NCBI GenBank assembly: GCA_035461525.1
Contig: DATHVD010000024.1
Coordinates: 1-35,872 of the forward strand
Reading direction: 5' to 3'
Source of the DNA: JAIBJN01 sp035461525
Lineage (GTDB): Bacteria > Actinomycetota > Thermoleophilia > Gaiellales > Gaiellaceae
Length of the DNA: 35,872 nt
Shown: positions 1 through 9,043 of the stretch, one piece after another
How positions within the stretch are numbered: the first letter of the stretch is position 1
Layout of the letters: every line of letters begins with the position of its first letter
Program-made: the position numbers and the translations under genes
Notes under the pieces: model-generated
The model's database searches: none
What the model was told of the DNA's origin: nothing
What the model saw: the letters and a program-made list of their open reading frames with translations, nothing else

Positions 1-107
1 TCGCCGACCGCACCCTCTTCCTCGCCGACGGCACCATCGTCCGCGAACTCCGCAAAGCAACCGCCCACGAGATCCTCACCACCATGGACGACGTCAGCCA
101 CGCATGA
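1..107 (+). CDS. ABC transporter ATP-binding protein, 3' end only (truncated by window edge)
   Basis: Only the last 34 codons are present, ending in TGA at 105-107. The protein end is identical to that of the complete ATPase at 2763-3536, and the DNA is identical too: bases 1-117 match 3430-3546 without a mismatch. The encoded tail follows the H-loop of an ABC nucleotide-binding domain of the MacB/LolD type. Its stop overlaps the ATG of the permease at 104 (ATGA), so the two are translationally coupled. By analogy with the second pair, this protein should energise that permease. The degree of identity of the rest of the gene cannot be seen here. Confidence 0.9.
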   Translation, partial: ADRTLFLADGTIVRELRKATAHEILTTMDDVSHA

Positions 108-2659
108 TCCGCGTCGCCCTGCGTGGGCTGTTCGGCCGCAAGCTGAGGACGGCGCTGACGGCACTCGCGGTCGTCCTCGGGGTGGCGATGGTCAGCGGCA
201 CCTACGTCCTCACGGACTCGATCGACCGCGCGTTCGACCGCATCTTCACCGACGTCCGCCAGGGGTCGGACGCGGTCGTGAGCGGCGAGTCCGCCTTCGA
301 CCTCAGCGAGGGCAGCGGCGCGACGGCGCCGGCCTTCGACGAGTCGCTCGTCGAGACCATCCTCGGGCTTCCAGCCGTCGCGGCGGCCGAGGGCGCCGTC
401 GAGGGCCAGGCGCAGTTCATCGGCGAGGACGGCAAGGCGATCGTCTACGGCGGCGCGCCCAACATCGGCTTCTCGATCGCGGAAGGCGAGAGCCCGTTCA
501 ACCCGCTCGACCTGGTCGAGGGCGACTGGCCGGGCGACGGCGAGGTCGTCGTCGACGCCGCCACCGCCGGAAACGAGGGCTTCGAGGTCGGCCAGACCGT
601 CGGCGTCCAGGCGCGCGGCCCGCAGGAGGACCTGCGCATCTCCGGGATCATCCGATTCGGCTCGGTCTCGACGATCGGCGGCGCCACCCTCGCCGGCTTC
701 GACCTCCCGACCGCGCAGAGGATCTTCGGCAAGGAGGGCGAGCTCGACGAGATCGCGGTCGCGGCCGCCGAAGGCGTCTCCGACGAGCAGCTCCTCGCCG
801 ATATCCGCACCGTGCTCCCGTCCGGGACGGAGGTGCGGACGTCCCAGGAGCAGGCCGCGACCGACGCGGCGGAGACGAACGAGTTCATCACGTTCCTCCA
901 GGGCTTCCTGCTCGCCTTCGGCGGCATCGCACTCTTCGTCGGCGCCTTCGTGATCGCCAACTCGCTCTCGATCACGATTGCGCAGCGGACGCGCGAGTTC
1001 GCGACGCTGCGGACGATCGGAGCCTCGCGGCGGCAGGTGCTCGGCTCGATCGTGGTGGAGGCGCTCGCCGTCGGGATCGCCGCCTCCGTCGTCGGCCTCT
1101 TCCTCGGACTCGGCCTCGCGCGGCTCCTCTTCTGGCTCTTCGACGCCGTCGGCTTCACGCTCCCGAACACCGGGCTGCTCTTCCTGCCGCGGACGATCGT
1201 CGTCGCCCTGCTCGTCGGGATCCTGGTCACGCTCCTCGCCAGCCTCCGCCCGGCGATCCGGGCGACGCGGGTGCCGCCCATCGCCGCCGTACGCGAGGGC
1301 GCGACCCTGCCGGAGTCGCGCTTCGCCCGCTTCCGCCTCCCGGGCGCCATCCTGCTCACGATCGCCGGCTTCGCGGCGATGGTATACGGGCTCTTCGGCC
1401 CCGCCCTGAGCACGACGGAGATCCTCGTCTTCATGGGCGTGGGCGCCGTCGTCATCTTCGTCGGCGTCGCGCTCCTCGCCTCGGGGCTCGTCCCGTGGCT
1501 CGCGACCGTGCTCGGCTGGCCGACCGCGCGGATCGGCGGAGCGTCCGGCAAGCTCGCGCGCGGGAACGCCAAGCGCAACCCGCAGCGCACCGCCTCCACG
1601 GCCGCGGCGCTGATGATCGGGCTCGCCCTCGTGACCCTCGTGGCCGTGCTCGGGCAGGGGATCCGCTCGACGTTCACGGACTCCGTGGACGCGCTCTTCG
1701 TGGCCGACTACGCGATCACGGCCCAGAACAACTTCTCGCCCATCCCGACCTCGGCGGCGGCGGCGGCGGAAGAGGGGCCCGGCGTCGAGGAGGTGGCGAG
1801 CGTGCGCGCCGGTGAGGCGCTCGTCTTCGGCGAGCCGCAGTTCGTGACCGCGGTGACACCGAACGCCGGCGGGGCGATCGCGCTCGACTGGCAGGAGGGC
1901 TCGCAGGCGGTCCTCGCCGAGCTCGGCGCCGACGGCGCAATCGTCGACGACGGCTTCGCGGAGGAGCACGGTCTGGAGGTCGGCTCGCCGGTCTCGATCG
2001 TCACGCCCGAGGGGGAGACGCTCGACTTCATCATCCGGGGCGTCTTCGAGCCGCCCGCGGGGGGATCTCCCTTCGGCCCTGTGACGTTCTCTGCGGAGAC
2101 ATTCGACGAGCACTACTCCCAGCCGCAGAACCTCTTCAGCTTCGTCTCCATGACAGGCGGCGTCACCGACGAGAACTCGGAGGCGCTCGCGGCGACGCTC
2201 GCCGACTTCCCGAACGCGAAGTCACAGACGCGCGACGAGTTCAAGGACAACCAGATCGGCGCCCTCAACAACGTCCTCAACATCCTCTACGTCCTCCTCG
2301 CCCTCTCCGTCGTCGTCAGCCTCTTCGGCATCGTCAACACGCTCGTCCTCACCGTCTTCGAGCGCACGCGAGAGCTCGGCATGCTGCGTGCGATCGGGAT
2401 GACGCGGCGGCAGGTGCGCCGGATGATCCGCTACGAGAGCGTGATCACGGCGCTCATCGGCGCGGTGCTCGGAATGGTGCTCGGCGTCGTTCTCGGTGCG
2501 CTCCTCGTGTGGCGCGTCGACTTCATCGAGTTCGCCTTCCCGACCGGCCAGCTCCTCGCCTTCGCGGTCGCCGCGATCGTCGTCGGCATCATCGCCGCCA
2601 TCTTCCCGGCCAGGCGGGCGGCGAAGCTGAACCCTCTGCGCGCCCTCCAGTACGAGTAG
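104..2659 (+). CDS. FtsX/MacB-like ABC transporter permease (first copy)
   Basis: This 851-residue membrane protein has the ABC3 permease layout. A first transmembrane helix spans about residues 16-36. A long extracytoplasmic region follows, then an FtsX domain at about 260-395 with the cytoplasmic motif TREFATLRTIGASRRQV, a middle pair of helices, a second extracytoplasmic region, and a second FtsX domain at about 721-851 with TRELGMLRAIGMTRRQV. Duplicated FtsX domains are typical of permeases that work with LolD/MacB-like ATPases in lipoprotein, peptide or lipid export or in mechanotransmission. The substrate cannot be told. The ATG overlaps the stop of the upstream ATPase (ATGA), which fixes the start. 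It is a clear paralogue of the permease at 3533-6112, but the two have diverged along their whole length. Confidence 0.93.
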   Translation: MIRVALRGLFGRKLRTALTALAVVLGVAMVSGTYVLTDSIDRAFDRIFTDVRQGSDAVVSGESAFDLSEGSGATAPAFDESLVETILGLPAVAAAEGAVEGQAQFIGEDGKAIVYGGAPNIGFSIAEGESPFNPLDLVEGDWPGDGEVVVDAATAGNEGFEVGQTVGVQARGPQEDLRISGIIRFGSVSTIGGATLAGFDLPTAQRIFGKEGELDEIAVAAAEGVSDEQLLADIRTVLPSGTEVRTSQEQAATDAAETNEFITFLQGFLLAFGGIALFVGAFVIANSLSITIAQRTREFATLRTIGASRRQVLGSIVVEALAVGIAASVVGLFLGLGLARLLFWLFDAVGFTLPNTGLLFLPRTIVVALLVGILVTLLASLRPAIRATRVPPIAAVREGATLPESRFARFRLPGAILLTIAGFAAMVYGLFGPALSTTEILVFMGVGAVVIFVGVALLASGLVPWLATVLGWPTARIGGASGKLARGNAKRNPQRTASTAAALMIGLALVTLVAVLGQGIRSTFTDSVDALFVADYAITAQNNFSPIPTSAAAAAEEGPGVEEVASVRAGEALVFGEPQFVTAVTPNAGGAIALDWQEGSQAVLAELGADGAIVDDGFAEEHGLEVGSPVSIVTPEGETLDFIIRGVFEPPAGGSPFGPVTFSAETFDEHYSQPQNLFSFVSMTGGVTDENSEALAATLADFPNAKSQTRDEFKDNQIGALNNVLNILYVLLALSVVVSLFGIVNTLVLTVFERTRELGMLRAIGMTRRQVRRMIRYESVITALIGAVLGMVLGVVLGALLVWRVDFIEFAFPTGQLLAFAVAAIVVGIIAAIFPARRAAKLNPLRALQYE

Positions 2660-2762
2660 CCCGGAGGTTCGGTTAACCCCACCCCTGGACTCGCGCTCCC
2701 CTCCTTGCCGCGCGCGGTGGCCGCCGTGAGGATCCCCGGGAACCCGAAACGGAGGTCCCCGA
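2660..2762. other. Intergenic gap between ABC pairs
   Basis: These 103 bp hold a short palindrome GGTTAACC at 2671-2678 and, at 2751-2755, a GGAGG ribosome binding site seven bases before the GTG at 2763. I see no convincing -35/-10 pair, so the second ABC pair may be read through from the first. Confidence 0.5.
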
Positions 2763-3536
2763 GTGACGGTGATGCAGACTGAGTCGCGCGATTCCCAGGT
2801 TTCCCCGGACGGGGCGGTCGTCTCGGCGCGGGAGGTCACCCGCGTCTACGGCGAGGGAGACACCGCCGTCCACGCCCTCCAGGGCATCACCCTCGACGTC
2901 GAACGCGGCCGCCTCACCGGCATCATGGGCCCCTCCGGCTCCGGCAAGTCCACCCTCATGCACATCCTCGCCGGACTCGACCGCCCCACCACGGGCCAGG
3001 TCGCCATCGACGGCACCGAGATCGCCACCCTCGGCGACACCGACCTCACCAAGCTCCGCCGCCGCCACATCGGCTTCGTCTTCCAGTTCTTCAACCTCCT
3101 CCCCATGCTCACCGCCGAAGAGAACATCCTCCTCCCCCTCGAGCTCGCCGGCGGCAAGATCGACAGCGACTGGACCGACAGCGTCATCGAAAGCGTCGGC
3201 CTCACCGACCGCAAACACCACCGCCCCTCCGAGCTCTCCGGCGGCCAACAACAACGCGTCGCCATCGCCAGAGCCCTCATCAACAAACCCACCGTCGTCT
3301 TCGCCGACGAACCCACCGGCAACCTCGACTCCACCACCGGCCACGAAATCCTCGACCTCCTCCGCGCCTCCGTCACCAACCTCGGCCAAACCATCGTCAT
3401 GGTCACCCACGACCCCAACGCCTGCTCCTTCGCCGACCGCACCCTCTTCCTCGCCGACGGCACCATCGTCCGCGAACTCCGCAAAGCAACCGCCCACGAG
3501 ATCCTCACCACCATGGACGACGTCAGCCACGCATGA
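2763..3536 (+). CDS. ABC transporter ATP-binding protein (MacB/LolD type)
   Basis: A complete 257-residue nucleotide-binding domain. Walker A is GPSGSGKST at 56-64, the Q-loop glutamine is Q108, the signature is LSGGQQQR at 158-165, Walker B is VVFADEP at 178-184 and the H-loop histidine is H216. The NLLPMLTAEEN and DEPTGNLDS segments are typical of the MacB/LolD/FtsE group that pairs with FtsX permeases. The GTG start is supported by GGAGG at 2751-2755 with a seven-base spacer. The stop overlaps the next permease (ATGA at 3533). Oddity: from about codon 26 onward nearly every codon ends in C (CCC, ACC, GCC, TCC, CTC), with CAA, AAA and GAA common in the second half, whereas the neighbours favour CCG, GCG, TCG, CAG and GAG. 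The first 25 codons look like the neighbours. This suggests a mosaic gene or a recent import. Confidence 0.96.
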   Translation: MTVMQTESRDSQVSPDGAVVSAREVTRVYGEGDTAVHALQGITLDVERGRLTGIMGPSGSGKSTLMHILAGLDRPTTGQVAIDGTEIATLGDTDLTKLRRRHIGFVFQFFNLLPMLTAEENILLPLELAGGKIDSDWTDSVIESVGLTDRKHHRPSELSGGQQQRVAIARALINKPTVVFADEPTGNLDSTTGHEILDLLRASVTNLGQTIVMVTHDPNACSFADRTLFLADGTIVRELRKATAHEILTTMDDVSHA

Positions 3537-6112
3537 TCCGCGTCGCGCTCAGAGGCCTCGCGGGGCGCAAGCTCCGGGCGACGCTCACCGCGCTCGCCAT
3601 CATCCTCGGCGTCGCCATGATGAGCGGCACCTTCGTCCTCACGGACACGATCGACAAGGCGTTCTCGCAGATCTTCGACGACGCGTACGAGGGCACGGAC
3701 GTGGTCGTCTCCGGCCGCGGCGCCGAGATCAGCTTCCAGGGGACCCGGTCGGAGGCTCCGCCGATCGACGAGGCCCTCGTGGACGACGTCCAGGGCGTTC
3801 CGGGCGTCGAGCTTGCCGCCGGCGGCGTCTACGACGAGACGAACACGAAGATCATCGGCTCCGATGGCAAGTCGATCAACACGCAGGGAGCTCCGAGCAT
3901 GGGCTTCGGCATCGACGTTCGCCCGGAGTACGACCGCTTCAACCCACTCGACCTCGTCGCCGGCCGCTGGTCCGAGGGAGAGGGCGAGGTCGTGATCGAC
4001 GCCGGGACGGCCGACAGGGAGGGCTTCGCCGTCGGGGACACGGTCCGGATCGCGACGCTCCAGCCCGCCCGCGACTTCGAGCTCGTCGGCATCGCGCAGT
4101 TCGGGGACGTGAGCTCGCTCGGCACCTCCACCGTCGCCGTCTTCGACCTCGCCACCGCGCAGGCTCTCCTCGACCGCGAAGGGCAGGTGGACGAGATCTC
4201 CGTCGCCGGCCGCGAGGGGACGACGCCGGAGCAGCTGATCGCCGAGATCGAGCCCATCCTGCCCGCCGACGCCCAGGTGCGGTCGGCCCAGGCGGAGGCC
4301 GACGACGAGAAGGAGGAGATCGGCGAGTTCACGAGCTTCATCCGCTACTTCCTCCTCGCCTTCGCCGGCATCGCGCTCTTCGTCGGCGCCTTCGTCATCT
4401 TCAACACGCTCTCGATCACGGTCGCGCAGCGGACGCGCGAGTTCGCCACCCTGCGGACCGTGGGCGCCTCCCGGCGCCAGGTGCTCCGCACGGTGATCGT
4501 GGAGGCGCTCGCGATCGGCGTGGCCGCCTCCGTCGTCGGCCTCTTCGCCGGCTTCGGCCTCGCGATCGGCCTGAACGAGCTCTTCAAGGCGCTCGAGCTG
4601 GAGCTCCCGACCGCGGACATGGTCTTCGCCACGCGGACGATCGTCGTCTCGCTCCTCGTCGGCACGCTGATCACGCTGGCCGCGGGCCTCTTCCCGGCCA
4701 TCCGGGCGACGCGCGTGCCTCCGATCGCCGCCGTGCGCGAAGGCTACACGCTGCCGCGCTCGCGGTTCGCGCGCTTCACGCCGTGGATCGCGCTCGTGGC
4801 GATCGGGCTCTCGCTCCTCCTTCTGGGCTACTCGATGTTCCGGGACGAGGTGTCGACCGGCACGCGTCTCCTGGCGATCGCCGGCGGCGTGCTCCTCCTC
4901 TTCCTCGGCGTGGCCATGATCTCCTCGCACCTCGTGCGCCCGCTGGCCGCCGTCCTCGGCCTGCCCGCGCGGCAGATCGGCGGCGCAGCGGGGAAGCTCG
5001 CCCGCGGGAACTCGGTGCGCAACCCCGGCCGGACGGCCGCGACCGCAGCCGCGCTCATGATCGGGATCGCGCTCGTGACCTTCGTGGCCGTGCTCGCCAA
5101 CGGCATGAAGGCCTCCAACCGCGAGGCGATCGAGGAGCAGGTGGTCGCCGACTACGTCGTCACGTCCCAGGACGGCTACTCGCCCTTCGTCGCCGCGGCC
5201 GGCGACTCCGTCGCAGGGTCGAGCGAGGCCGAGACGGTCTCGAGCGTCCGCTCCGACCTCGGCCAGGTGGGTGACGCGGCCACGTACGTGACCGGCATCG
5301 ACCCCGAGACGATCCTCGCCACGTACAGCTTCGAGTGGAAGGAGGGCTCGGACGAGCTCGCCGCCTCGATCGCCGGGAACGCCGCCATCCTCGACTCGAA
5401 GTTCGCCGAGGACAACTCGATCGCCGTCAGCGACACTATCCCGCTCCTGACCGCGTCCGGCGAGACGCTCGACGTCGAGGTGACCGGGCTCTACGAGCCG
5501 CCCCCGTTCTACCCCCTCCTCGGCGGCGTCTCGATCGCCCAGGAGACGTTCGACTCGGTCTACGAGCGCCCGCGGAACCAGTTCACGTTCGTGAACGTCG
5601 CCGGCGACCCGAGCGACGGCACGACGGAGGCGCTCACCGCGGCCGCAGCCGACTACCCCGACGCGCTCGTCCAGACCCGCGGGGCGTGGATCGACAAGCA
5701 GGATGCGGACTTCAACCAGTTCCTGACGATGCTCTACGTCCTGCTCGCGCTCTCGGTCATCGTCAGTCTCTTCGGGATGGTGAACACGCTCGTCCTCTCG
5801 GTCTTCGAGCGGACGCGGGAGCTCGGGATGCTCAGGGCCGTCGGCATGACGCGCCGGCAAGCACGCCGCATGATCCGCCACGAGAGCGTGATCACGGCCC
5901 TCATCGGCGCCGCGCTCGGCCTCCCGCTCGGCGTCTTCCTGGCCGTGCTCGTGACGCGGGCGCTGGAGCAGTTCGACGTGCGCTTCGCCGTGCCGTGGGG
6001 ACAGCTCGTGGTCTTCGCCGCGATCGCGGTCCTCGTCGGCATCTTCGCCGCGATCATGCCCGCGCGCCGGGCGGCGAAGCTGAACGTCCTCCGCGCCCTC
6101 CAGTACGAGTAG
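3533..6112 (+). CDS. FtsX/MacB-like ABC transporter permease (second copy)
   Basis: An 859-residue paralogue of the permease at 104-2659 with the same plan: an N-terminal helix at about 16-36, an FtsX domain at about 268-400 (TREFATLRTVGASRRQV), and a C-terminal FtsX domain at about 731-859 (TRELGMLRAVGMTRRQA, ending LNVLRALQYE). The extracytoplasmic parts differ most from the first copy, so the two systems may handle different partners. The start is fixed by the ATGA overlap with the ATPase. The first 14 bases of the gene still belong to the tract identical to the start of the other permease; after that the two genes differ immediately. Host-like codon use returns here (GCG, CCG, CTG, GAG). 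Confidence 0.93.
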   Translation: MIRVALRGLAGRKLRATLTALAIILGVAMMSGTFVLTDTIDKAFSQIFDDAYEGTDVVVSGRGAEISFQGTRSEAPPIDEALVDDVQGVPGVELAAGGVYDETNTKIIGSDGKSINTQGAPSMGFGIDVRPEYDRFNPLDLVAGRWSEGEGEVVIDAGTADREGFAVGDTVRIATLQPARDFELVGIAQFGDVSSLGTSTVAVFDLATAQALLDREGQVDEISVAGREGTTPEQLIAEIEPILPADAQVRSAQAEADDEKEEIGEFTSFIRYFLLAFAGIALFVGAFVIFNTLSITVAQRTREFATLRTVGASRRQVLRTVIVEALAIGVAASVVGLFAGFGLAIGLNELFKALELELPTADMVFATRTIVVSLLVGTLITLAAGLFPAIRATRVPPIAAVREGYTLPRSRFARFTPWIALVAIGLSLLLLGYSMFRDEVSTGTRLLAIAGGVLLLFLGVAMISSHLVRPLAAVLGLPARQIGGAAGKLARGNSVRNPGRTAATAAALMIGIALVTFVAVLANGMKASNREAIEEQVVADYVVTSQDGYSPFVAAAGDSVAGSSEAETVSSVRSDLGQVGDAATYVTGIDPETILATYSFEWKEGSDELAASIAGNAAILDSKFAEDNSIAVSDTIPLLTASGETLDVEVTGLYEPPPFYPLLGGVSIAQETFDSVYERPRNQFTFVNVAGDPSDGTTEALTAAAADYPDALVQTRGAWIDKQDADFNQFLTMLYVLLALSVIVSLFGMVNTLVLSVFERTRELGMLRAVGMTRRQARRMIRHESVITALIGAALGLPLGVFLAVLVTRALEQFDVRFAVPWGQLVVFAAIAVLVGIFAAIMPARRAAKLNVLRALQYE

Positions 6113-6155
6113 GCGGAGCGGGGAGGGGCGCGGCCGCGCGCCCTTCCCCTTCCGC
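6113..6155. terminator. Probable bidirectional terminator hairpin
   Basis: The gap between two convergent genes (stops at 6112 and 6166) is almost entirely an imperfect inverted repeat with arms of about 19-20 bases (left 6113-6132, right 6137-6155), very GC-rich, around a GGCCGC centre. There is no T-run on either strand, so termination would depend on the stem alone. The position between converging genes supports the call. Confidence 0.55.
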
Positions 6156-6165
6156 CGCTGTAGCG

Positions 6166-7665
6166 CTACCGGCGCGTCCGGTGGATCTCGTAGAGCGCGC
6201 CGCGCGTGTTCGAGAGCACGAACAGGTTGCCATTCGGGCCCTGGAGGATGTCGGTCGTGAGGCCGAAGCCCTGCCCGAACACGAGGCTGTCGCTCTCGGT
6301 TCCCTCGAACTTCGCCAGGTTGTCCGCGACCCGGTCTTCGATCCGCGGGTCGTCGACGCCGACCTTGCGCCGGTCGCCGGTGATCTCCATCCGGAAGATG
6401 TGACCGCTCAGGAAGAAGTTCCGGGCACCGCCCATGAACAGGTCTCCGTTGTACTGCGGCCCGAGAGCCCGGCCGCTCACGAAGCCGAGCGCGGCCGGCG
6501 CGACCTCGAACTTCCACGCGAACTCGGGATCGCTGAAGTGGGCGCCCGGAAGCATGAAGAGGCGGTCGAGCGCCTCCTCGGGCGAGTCCGCGATGTTCGC
6601 GGGCGGCCAGCGGTTCTGCTGGAGGCCGACGAACGGCGGGGTCGTCTCGATCTGCTTGAACTCGTGGAGGCGCGAGAGCGGCCCCATGATCTGCACCCAG
6701 CCGGAGTTCATCCCCGGCTCGACGCGGTTCAGCTCGCTGAAGGTGTCGTCCCCGTTCTCGTTCTGCCAGAGGTCGCCCGAGATGGGATCGAAGTTCATCC
6801 CGTAGCTGTTCCGGATCCCGTAGGCGTAGATCTTCTGGACGTTCCGGCCAACCTCGCCGCCGAGCTCCGCCCCGAAGGAGAAGAACGGATTGTCGGCCGG
6901 GGTCGTGCCGTCGTCGTTCAGGCGCACGATCACGCCCGTGAGGTGCGCGTCGTCCGGCTCGGGGCCGCCGAATGCGTCGTCCGGGACGGTGGGATCGGGC
7001 GGGCAGGTGTAGATCGTGGCGAGGCCGAACGGGCCGCAGCGGAGGTTCTGCATCCAGCCGCGGCGGCCGGTGTCGCCGACGATGACGTAGAGCTTGCCGT
7101 CGGGGCCGAAGCGGATGACGCCGCCGTCGTGGTTCCCCGCGGCGTTCTGGGCGGGGAGCGGCGGGCTGGCGGCGACGGCGGGCTGCGCTGCGCGGAAGCG
7201 CGTGATCTCGAGGTCGTGGGTCAGCGTCGTGCCGTCCCAGACGAAGCGGTCGACGCGGTTGCCGAGGAGCGCCACGTCTCCGTTCACGTTCGTGTCCACT
7301 CCCGTCGTCGACTCCGTCCAGAAGAGGTACACCCAGCCGTTGACGTGGAAGCTCGGGTGCAGGGCGATCCCGAGCAGCCCGCGCTCGGAGTTGGAGTTCA
7401 CGGCCAGGTCGAGGACGGGTCCCTGGATGACGCCGTCCGTCACGCGCATGACCCGGCCCGTCGACTTCTCGTTGACGAGCATGTCGTTCGGCCCCAGGAA
7501 CGCGAGGCCGGTTGGCTGGACGAAGCCCTCGGCGACCGTCCGAACGGCCAGATTGGGATCGACGACCGTCGGCTCGGGCTGCTGTGCCCGGGCGTGCGGC
7601 GCGAGCACGAGGGTGCCGAGCGCGGCCAGGAGCGCGAGCCGCCGGCCGGGCGAATGGAGTCTCAT
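6166..7665 (-). CDS. Secreted PQQ-dependent sugar dehydrogenase-like protein (glucose/sorbosone dehydrogenase family)
   Basis: A 499-residue protein with an N-terminal signal peptide (basic MRLHSPGRR, hydrophobic LALLAALGTLVLA, cleavage likely after AHA/ARA near residue 27). The body is a six-bladed propeller of the GSDH/YliI type: QPTGLAFL near 50, ERGLLGIALHP at 94-104, NHDGG at 178-182, RFGPDGKLYVIVGDTG at 185-200, and YGIRNSYGMNFDP in the later blades. Family members are soluble quinoproteins that oxidise aldoses in the periplasm or outside the cell using PQQ and calcium. No PQQ synthesis genes are in the window, so cofactor use is inferred from family. The start is supported by GGAGGTG seven bases upstream. 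It stands apart from the downstream ABC genes, with a hairpin between. Confidence 0.88.
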   Translation of the reverse strand: MRLHSPGRRLALLAALGTLVLAPHARAQQPEPTVVDPNLAVRTVAEGFVQPTGLAFLGPNDMLVNEKSTGRVMRVTDGVIQGPVLDLAVNSNSERGLLGIALHPSFHVNGWVYLFWTESTTGVDTNVNGDVALLGNRVDRFVWDGTTLTHDLEITRFRAAQPAVAASPPLPAQNAAGNHDGGVIRFGPDGKLYVIVGDTGRRGWMQNLRCGPFGLATIYTCPPDPTVPDDAFGGPEPDDAHLTGVIVRLNDDGTTPADNPFFSFGAELGGEVGRNVQKIYAYGIRNSYGMNFDPISGDLWQNENGDDTFSELNRVEPGMNSGWVQIMGPLSRLHEFKQIETTPPFVGLQQNRWPPANIADSPEEALDRLFMLPGAHFSDPEFAWKFEVAPAALGFVSGRALGPQYNGDLFMGGARNFFLSGHIFRMEITGDRRKVGVDDPRIEDRVADNLAKFEGTESDSLVFGQGFGLTTDILQGPNGNLFVLSNTRGALYEIHRTRR

Positions 7666-7778
7666 GGTGTCACCTCCGAGTCGGGCTGCTGTGCGGCGAT
7701 GTGAGCCGGGGATGTCGACGGCGATCTCCTCCCCCTGCTCCGGACTACGGAGGCGGCGGCGGCGCGGTTTGATCCGGC
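7666..7778. other. Intergenic gap, sugar dehydrogenase / CapA
   Basis: These 113 bp contain the ribosome binding site of the dehydrogenase gene next to its start. I see no clear promoter, operator or RNA structure in the rest. Confidence 0.4.
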
Positions 7779-9038
7779 TCAGCGCCGCGGCGGCGTGAGC
7801 TCGCCGTCCCGCGCGACCGCGACGCCGCGGCGGCCGAAGTCCTCGCGGGAGAGGCGGCGGACGAGGGCGAGCGCCTCGCCCGCCCGATCGACTGCCGGCG
7901 TGCCCGTCGCGTCGAGGCGCAGCGGGACGAGGCGGCCGCTCCTCCAGGTGCCGTCGCCGTGCAGGTCGACGCGGAGGATCGCGCTCACAGCGGCCTCACC
8001 CGAGATGTTGAACGTGCGGTAGCCGGCGAAGTTGCCGAGGCTGTAGGCGACGAGGCGGCCGCGGTACCACTCCAGCCCGCGGAGGACGTGCGGGCCGTGG
8101 CCGACCACGAGGTCGGCGCCCGCGTCGACGACGGCGCGGGCGAACGCGCGCGAGTCCCCGCGCGGCTCGCCGAGGTAGCTCTCCGGGCCGCGGGGCGTCC
8201 GCGAGGCGCCCGCTCCTTCCGTCCCCGCGTGCATCGTGACAACGACGATGTCGGCCCGGCGACCGGCTTGGCGGACGAGCCGCCTGGCCGCGGGAAGGTC
8301 GAGCATGCTCTGGGCCGTCGCGTAGGGCGCGAAGCCGAGGACGGCGACGCGGACGCGCTTCGGGCGGAGGCGGGCGATCTCGTCCGGCCGCCCGGTCGTC
8401 CGCAGCCTCTCCTCCCGCAGCGCGGCGACGGTCGAGTCCAGGCCTGCCCGACCGAAGTCGTAGGAGTGGTTGTTGGCGAGGCTCAGCACCGTGAAGCCGG
8501 CGCGGCGTAGGTTCACCGCGTAGGCCGGCGGCGTTCTGAACGCGAAGCACGCGACGGGCGCCGCCTCCTTCTGCTGTTTCTCTTTCCCCTTTCGCTTCGG
8601 CGTCTTCGGGGGCGGCCGGCACTTGGAGACACCGCCGTCGGCGAGCGCTTGCTCGAGGTTCCCGAGGACGACGTCGCCGTCGAGCTCGCCTCTCACGCCC
8701 GCGAAGAGCGAGGCGCCACCGTCCGCCGGGAGCACGGGGGCGCGCCCCATGGCGATGTCGCCGACGGCTGCGATGCGCACGACCCGGTTCGGCGGCGGGC
8801 GCTCCGGCGCAGCCGGCGCGGGATCCTCCTGGGTCGCAGTCTCCGCGACGGCCGTCGCCGGCACGGGGGTCTCCGGCTCAGCGCGCGCGGGCGCGGCCTG
8901 CGGCCCGTCCCGAAGGAGCGCGGCCGCCACTGCGACGGCCGCGGACGCGACGACGAGGACAGCCGCCAGCCGCACGCGCCTGCGGCGGCGCCTCCGCCGC
9001 CGCCTGGCGGCGAGCTCCTCCCGCGAATAGCCCACCAC
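7779..9038 (-). CDS. CapA-family membrane-anchored metallophosphatase-like protein
   Basis: 419 residues. A run of arginines (12-21) precedes one hydrophobic helix (22-42) without a convincing cleavage site, then an Ala/Pro-rich linker, so the protein is probably anchored and faces outward. The domain begins at about 85 and shows the PGA_cap signature: AVGDIAMG at 91-98, GNLE at 126-129, LANNHSYDFG at 187-196, then MHAGTEG, GHGPHVLRGLE and YSLGNF. The fold is that of calcineurin-like phosphoesterases; CapA itself takes part in poly-gamma-glutamate capsule synthesis. No capB/capC genes are nearby, so a role in that polymer is not shown. A lysine-rich insertion lies at about 144-157. The GTG start has no Shine-Dalgarno but a TATCCT -10-like element five bases upstream, so a leaderless message starting at 9038 or at the next GTG, 9035, is plausible. 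Confidence 0.85.
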   Translation of the reverse strand: MVGYSREELAARRRRRRRRRRVRLAAVLVVASAAVAVAAALLRDGPQAAPARAEPETPVPATAVAETATQEDPAPAAPERPPPNRVVRIAAVGDIAMGRAPVLPADGGASLFAGVRGELDGDVVLGNLEQALADGGVSKCRPPPKTPKRKGKEKQQKEAAPVACFAFRTPPAYAVNLRRAGFTVLSLANNHSYDFGRAGLDSTVAALREERLRTTGRPDEIARLRPKRVRVAVLGFAPYATAQSMLDLPAARRLVRQAGRRADIVVVTMHAGTEGAGASRTPRGPESYLGEPRGDSRAFARAVVDAGADLVVGHGPHVLRGLEWYRGRLVAYSLGNFAGYRTFNISGEAAVSAILRVDLHGDGTWRSGRLVPLRLDATGTPAVDRAGEALALVRRLSREDFGRRGVAVARDGELTPPRR

Positions 9039-9043
9039 CGGAG

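Noticed and set aside
2671..2678. GGTTAACC as a second MarR operator
   Set aside because: It is a single eight-base palindrome without the 6-3-6 arrangement seen at marR and lies by no promoter.
2846..6517. Very long open frame on the minus strand opposite the ABC genes (over 1200 codons), rich in Arg, Glu and Gly
   Set aside because: High-GC shadow frame opposite well-recognised genes; no domain and low-complexity composition.
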